A stretch of DNA of 5,475 nt, taken from assembly GCA_964405325.1 (NCBI GenBank), contig CAYONM010000247.1, forward strand, positions 1 to 5,475. Direction: 5' to 3'. Source of the DNA: CAYONM01 sp964405325 (GTDB lineage Bacteria; Planctomycetota; UBA11346). This document shows positions 5,411 through 5,475 of this stretch, in pieces (position 1 is the first letter of the stretch; the number at the start of each line of letters is the position of its first letter). The notes under the pieces were generated by a model. It had not been told where the DNA came from, made no database searches, and saw only the letters and a list, made by a program, of their open reading frames with translations. The position numbers and the translations under genes were made by a program.

Positions 5411-5426
5411 ACGTCAACCGTGACGT
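5411..5426. repeat. Perfect short inverted repeat in the RNA methyltransferase leader
   Basis: ACGTCA (5411-5416) and TGACGT (5421-5426) are perfect reverse complements around ACCG. The repeat sits just upstream of the GGAG ribosome-binding site of the SpoU/TrmH gene, so it may be an operator half-site pair or a small leader hairpin. Six base pairs is short enough to arise by chance. Confidence 0.4.
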
Positions 5427-5435
5427 TTCCCTCAA

Positions 5436-5452
5436 AGGGGGCTTCGCCCCCT
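5436..5452 (-). terminator. Possible weak intrinsic terminator upstream of the RNA methyltransferase
   Basis: AGGGGGC (5436-5442) and GCCCCCT (5446-5452) form a perfect 7-bp GC-rich stem with a TTC loop. Read on the minus strand the stem is followed by TTTGAGG, a poor T-run. It could end transcription of a minus-strand gene lying to the right of the window, or be an ordinary GC palindrome. It is flanked by two other short palindromes (5411-5426 and 5454-5467). Confidence 0.35.
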
Positions 5453-5475
5453 CGCGACGTCCGTCGCACACCCCC

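Overview
The window looks like the chromosome of a GC-rich gammaproteobacterium. This is inferred from the high-GC third codon positions, the lemA plus membrane M48 protease pair, a pcm-type isoaspartyl methyltransferase, and a RAYT-like transposase start of a kind common in Gammaproteobacteria. No rRNA or other taxonomic marker is present, so the placement is tentative. All four well-supported host genes lie on the minus strand, so transcription runs from right to left.

Right part (3913-5475): a SpoU/TrmH-family RNA 2'-O-ribose methyltransferase (4568-5392) is followed by protein-L-isoaspartate O-methyltransferase pcm (3913-4581). The two overlap by 14 bp and are probably translationally coupled. 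Upstream of the RNA methyltransferase are three short perfect inverted repeats packed into about 60 bp, one of which may be the weak terminator of a gene beyond the window.

Centre (3351-3912): about 560 bp between lemA and pcm carry no host gene and look like mobile-element debris, all oriented on the plus strand against its neighbours. In order it holds the 3' end of a group II intron (domains V and VI, with a recognisable branch-point adenosine and 3' end), a 61-bp sequence with the layout of an integron attC site, and two small open frames joined by an ATGA overlap that stop making sense at the pcm 3' end. This is the most interesting part of the window: a decayed intron and gene-cassette island that has not been cleaned out.

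Left-centre (554-3350): lemA (2742-3350) is followed by a 647-residue membrane-anchored M48 metallopeptidase (554-2497). The 244-bp gap between them contains an 82-bp element bounded by 16-bp inverted repeats. LemA and HtpX-like M48 proteases are often neighbours and are thought to act together at the inner membrane.

Left end (1-553): two copies of a 126-bp sequence lie at a 170-bp period. Each contains, on the minus strand, the leader and first codons of a Y1/RAYT-like transposase. The copy at the window edge may continue into a full gene outside; the inner copy is a truncated fragment. A short unrecognised reading frame starting at 390 runs in frame into the inner copy and forms a chimeric 94-residue frame.
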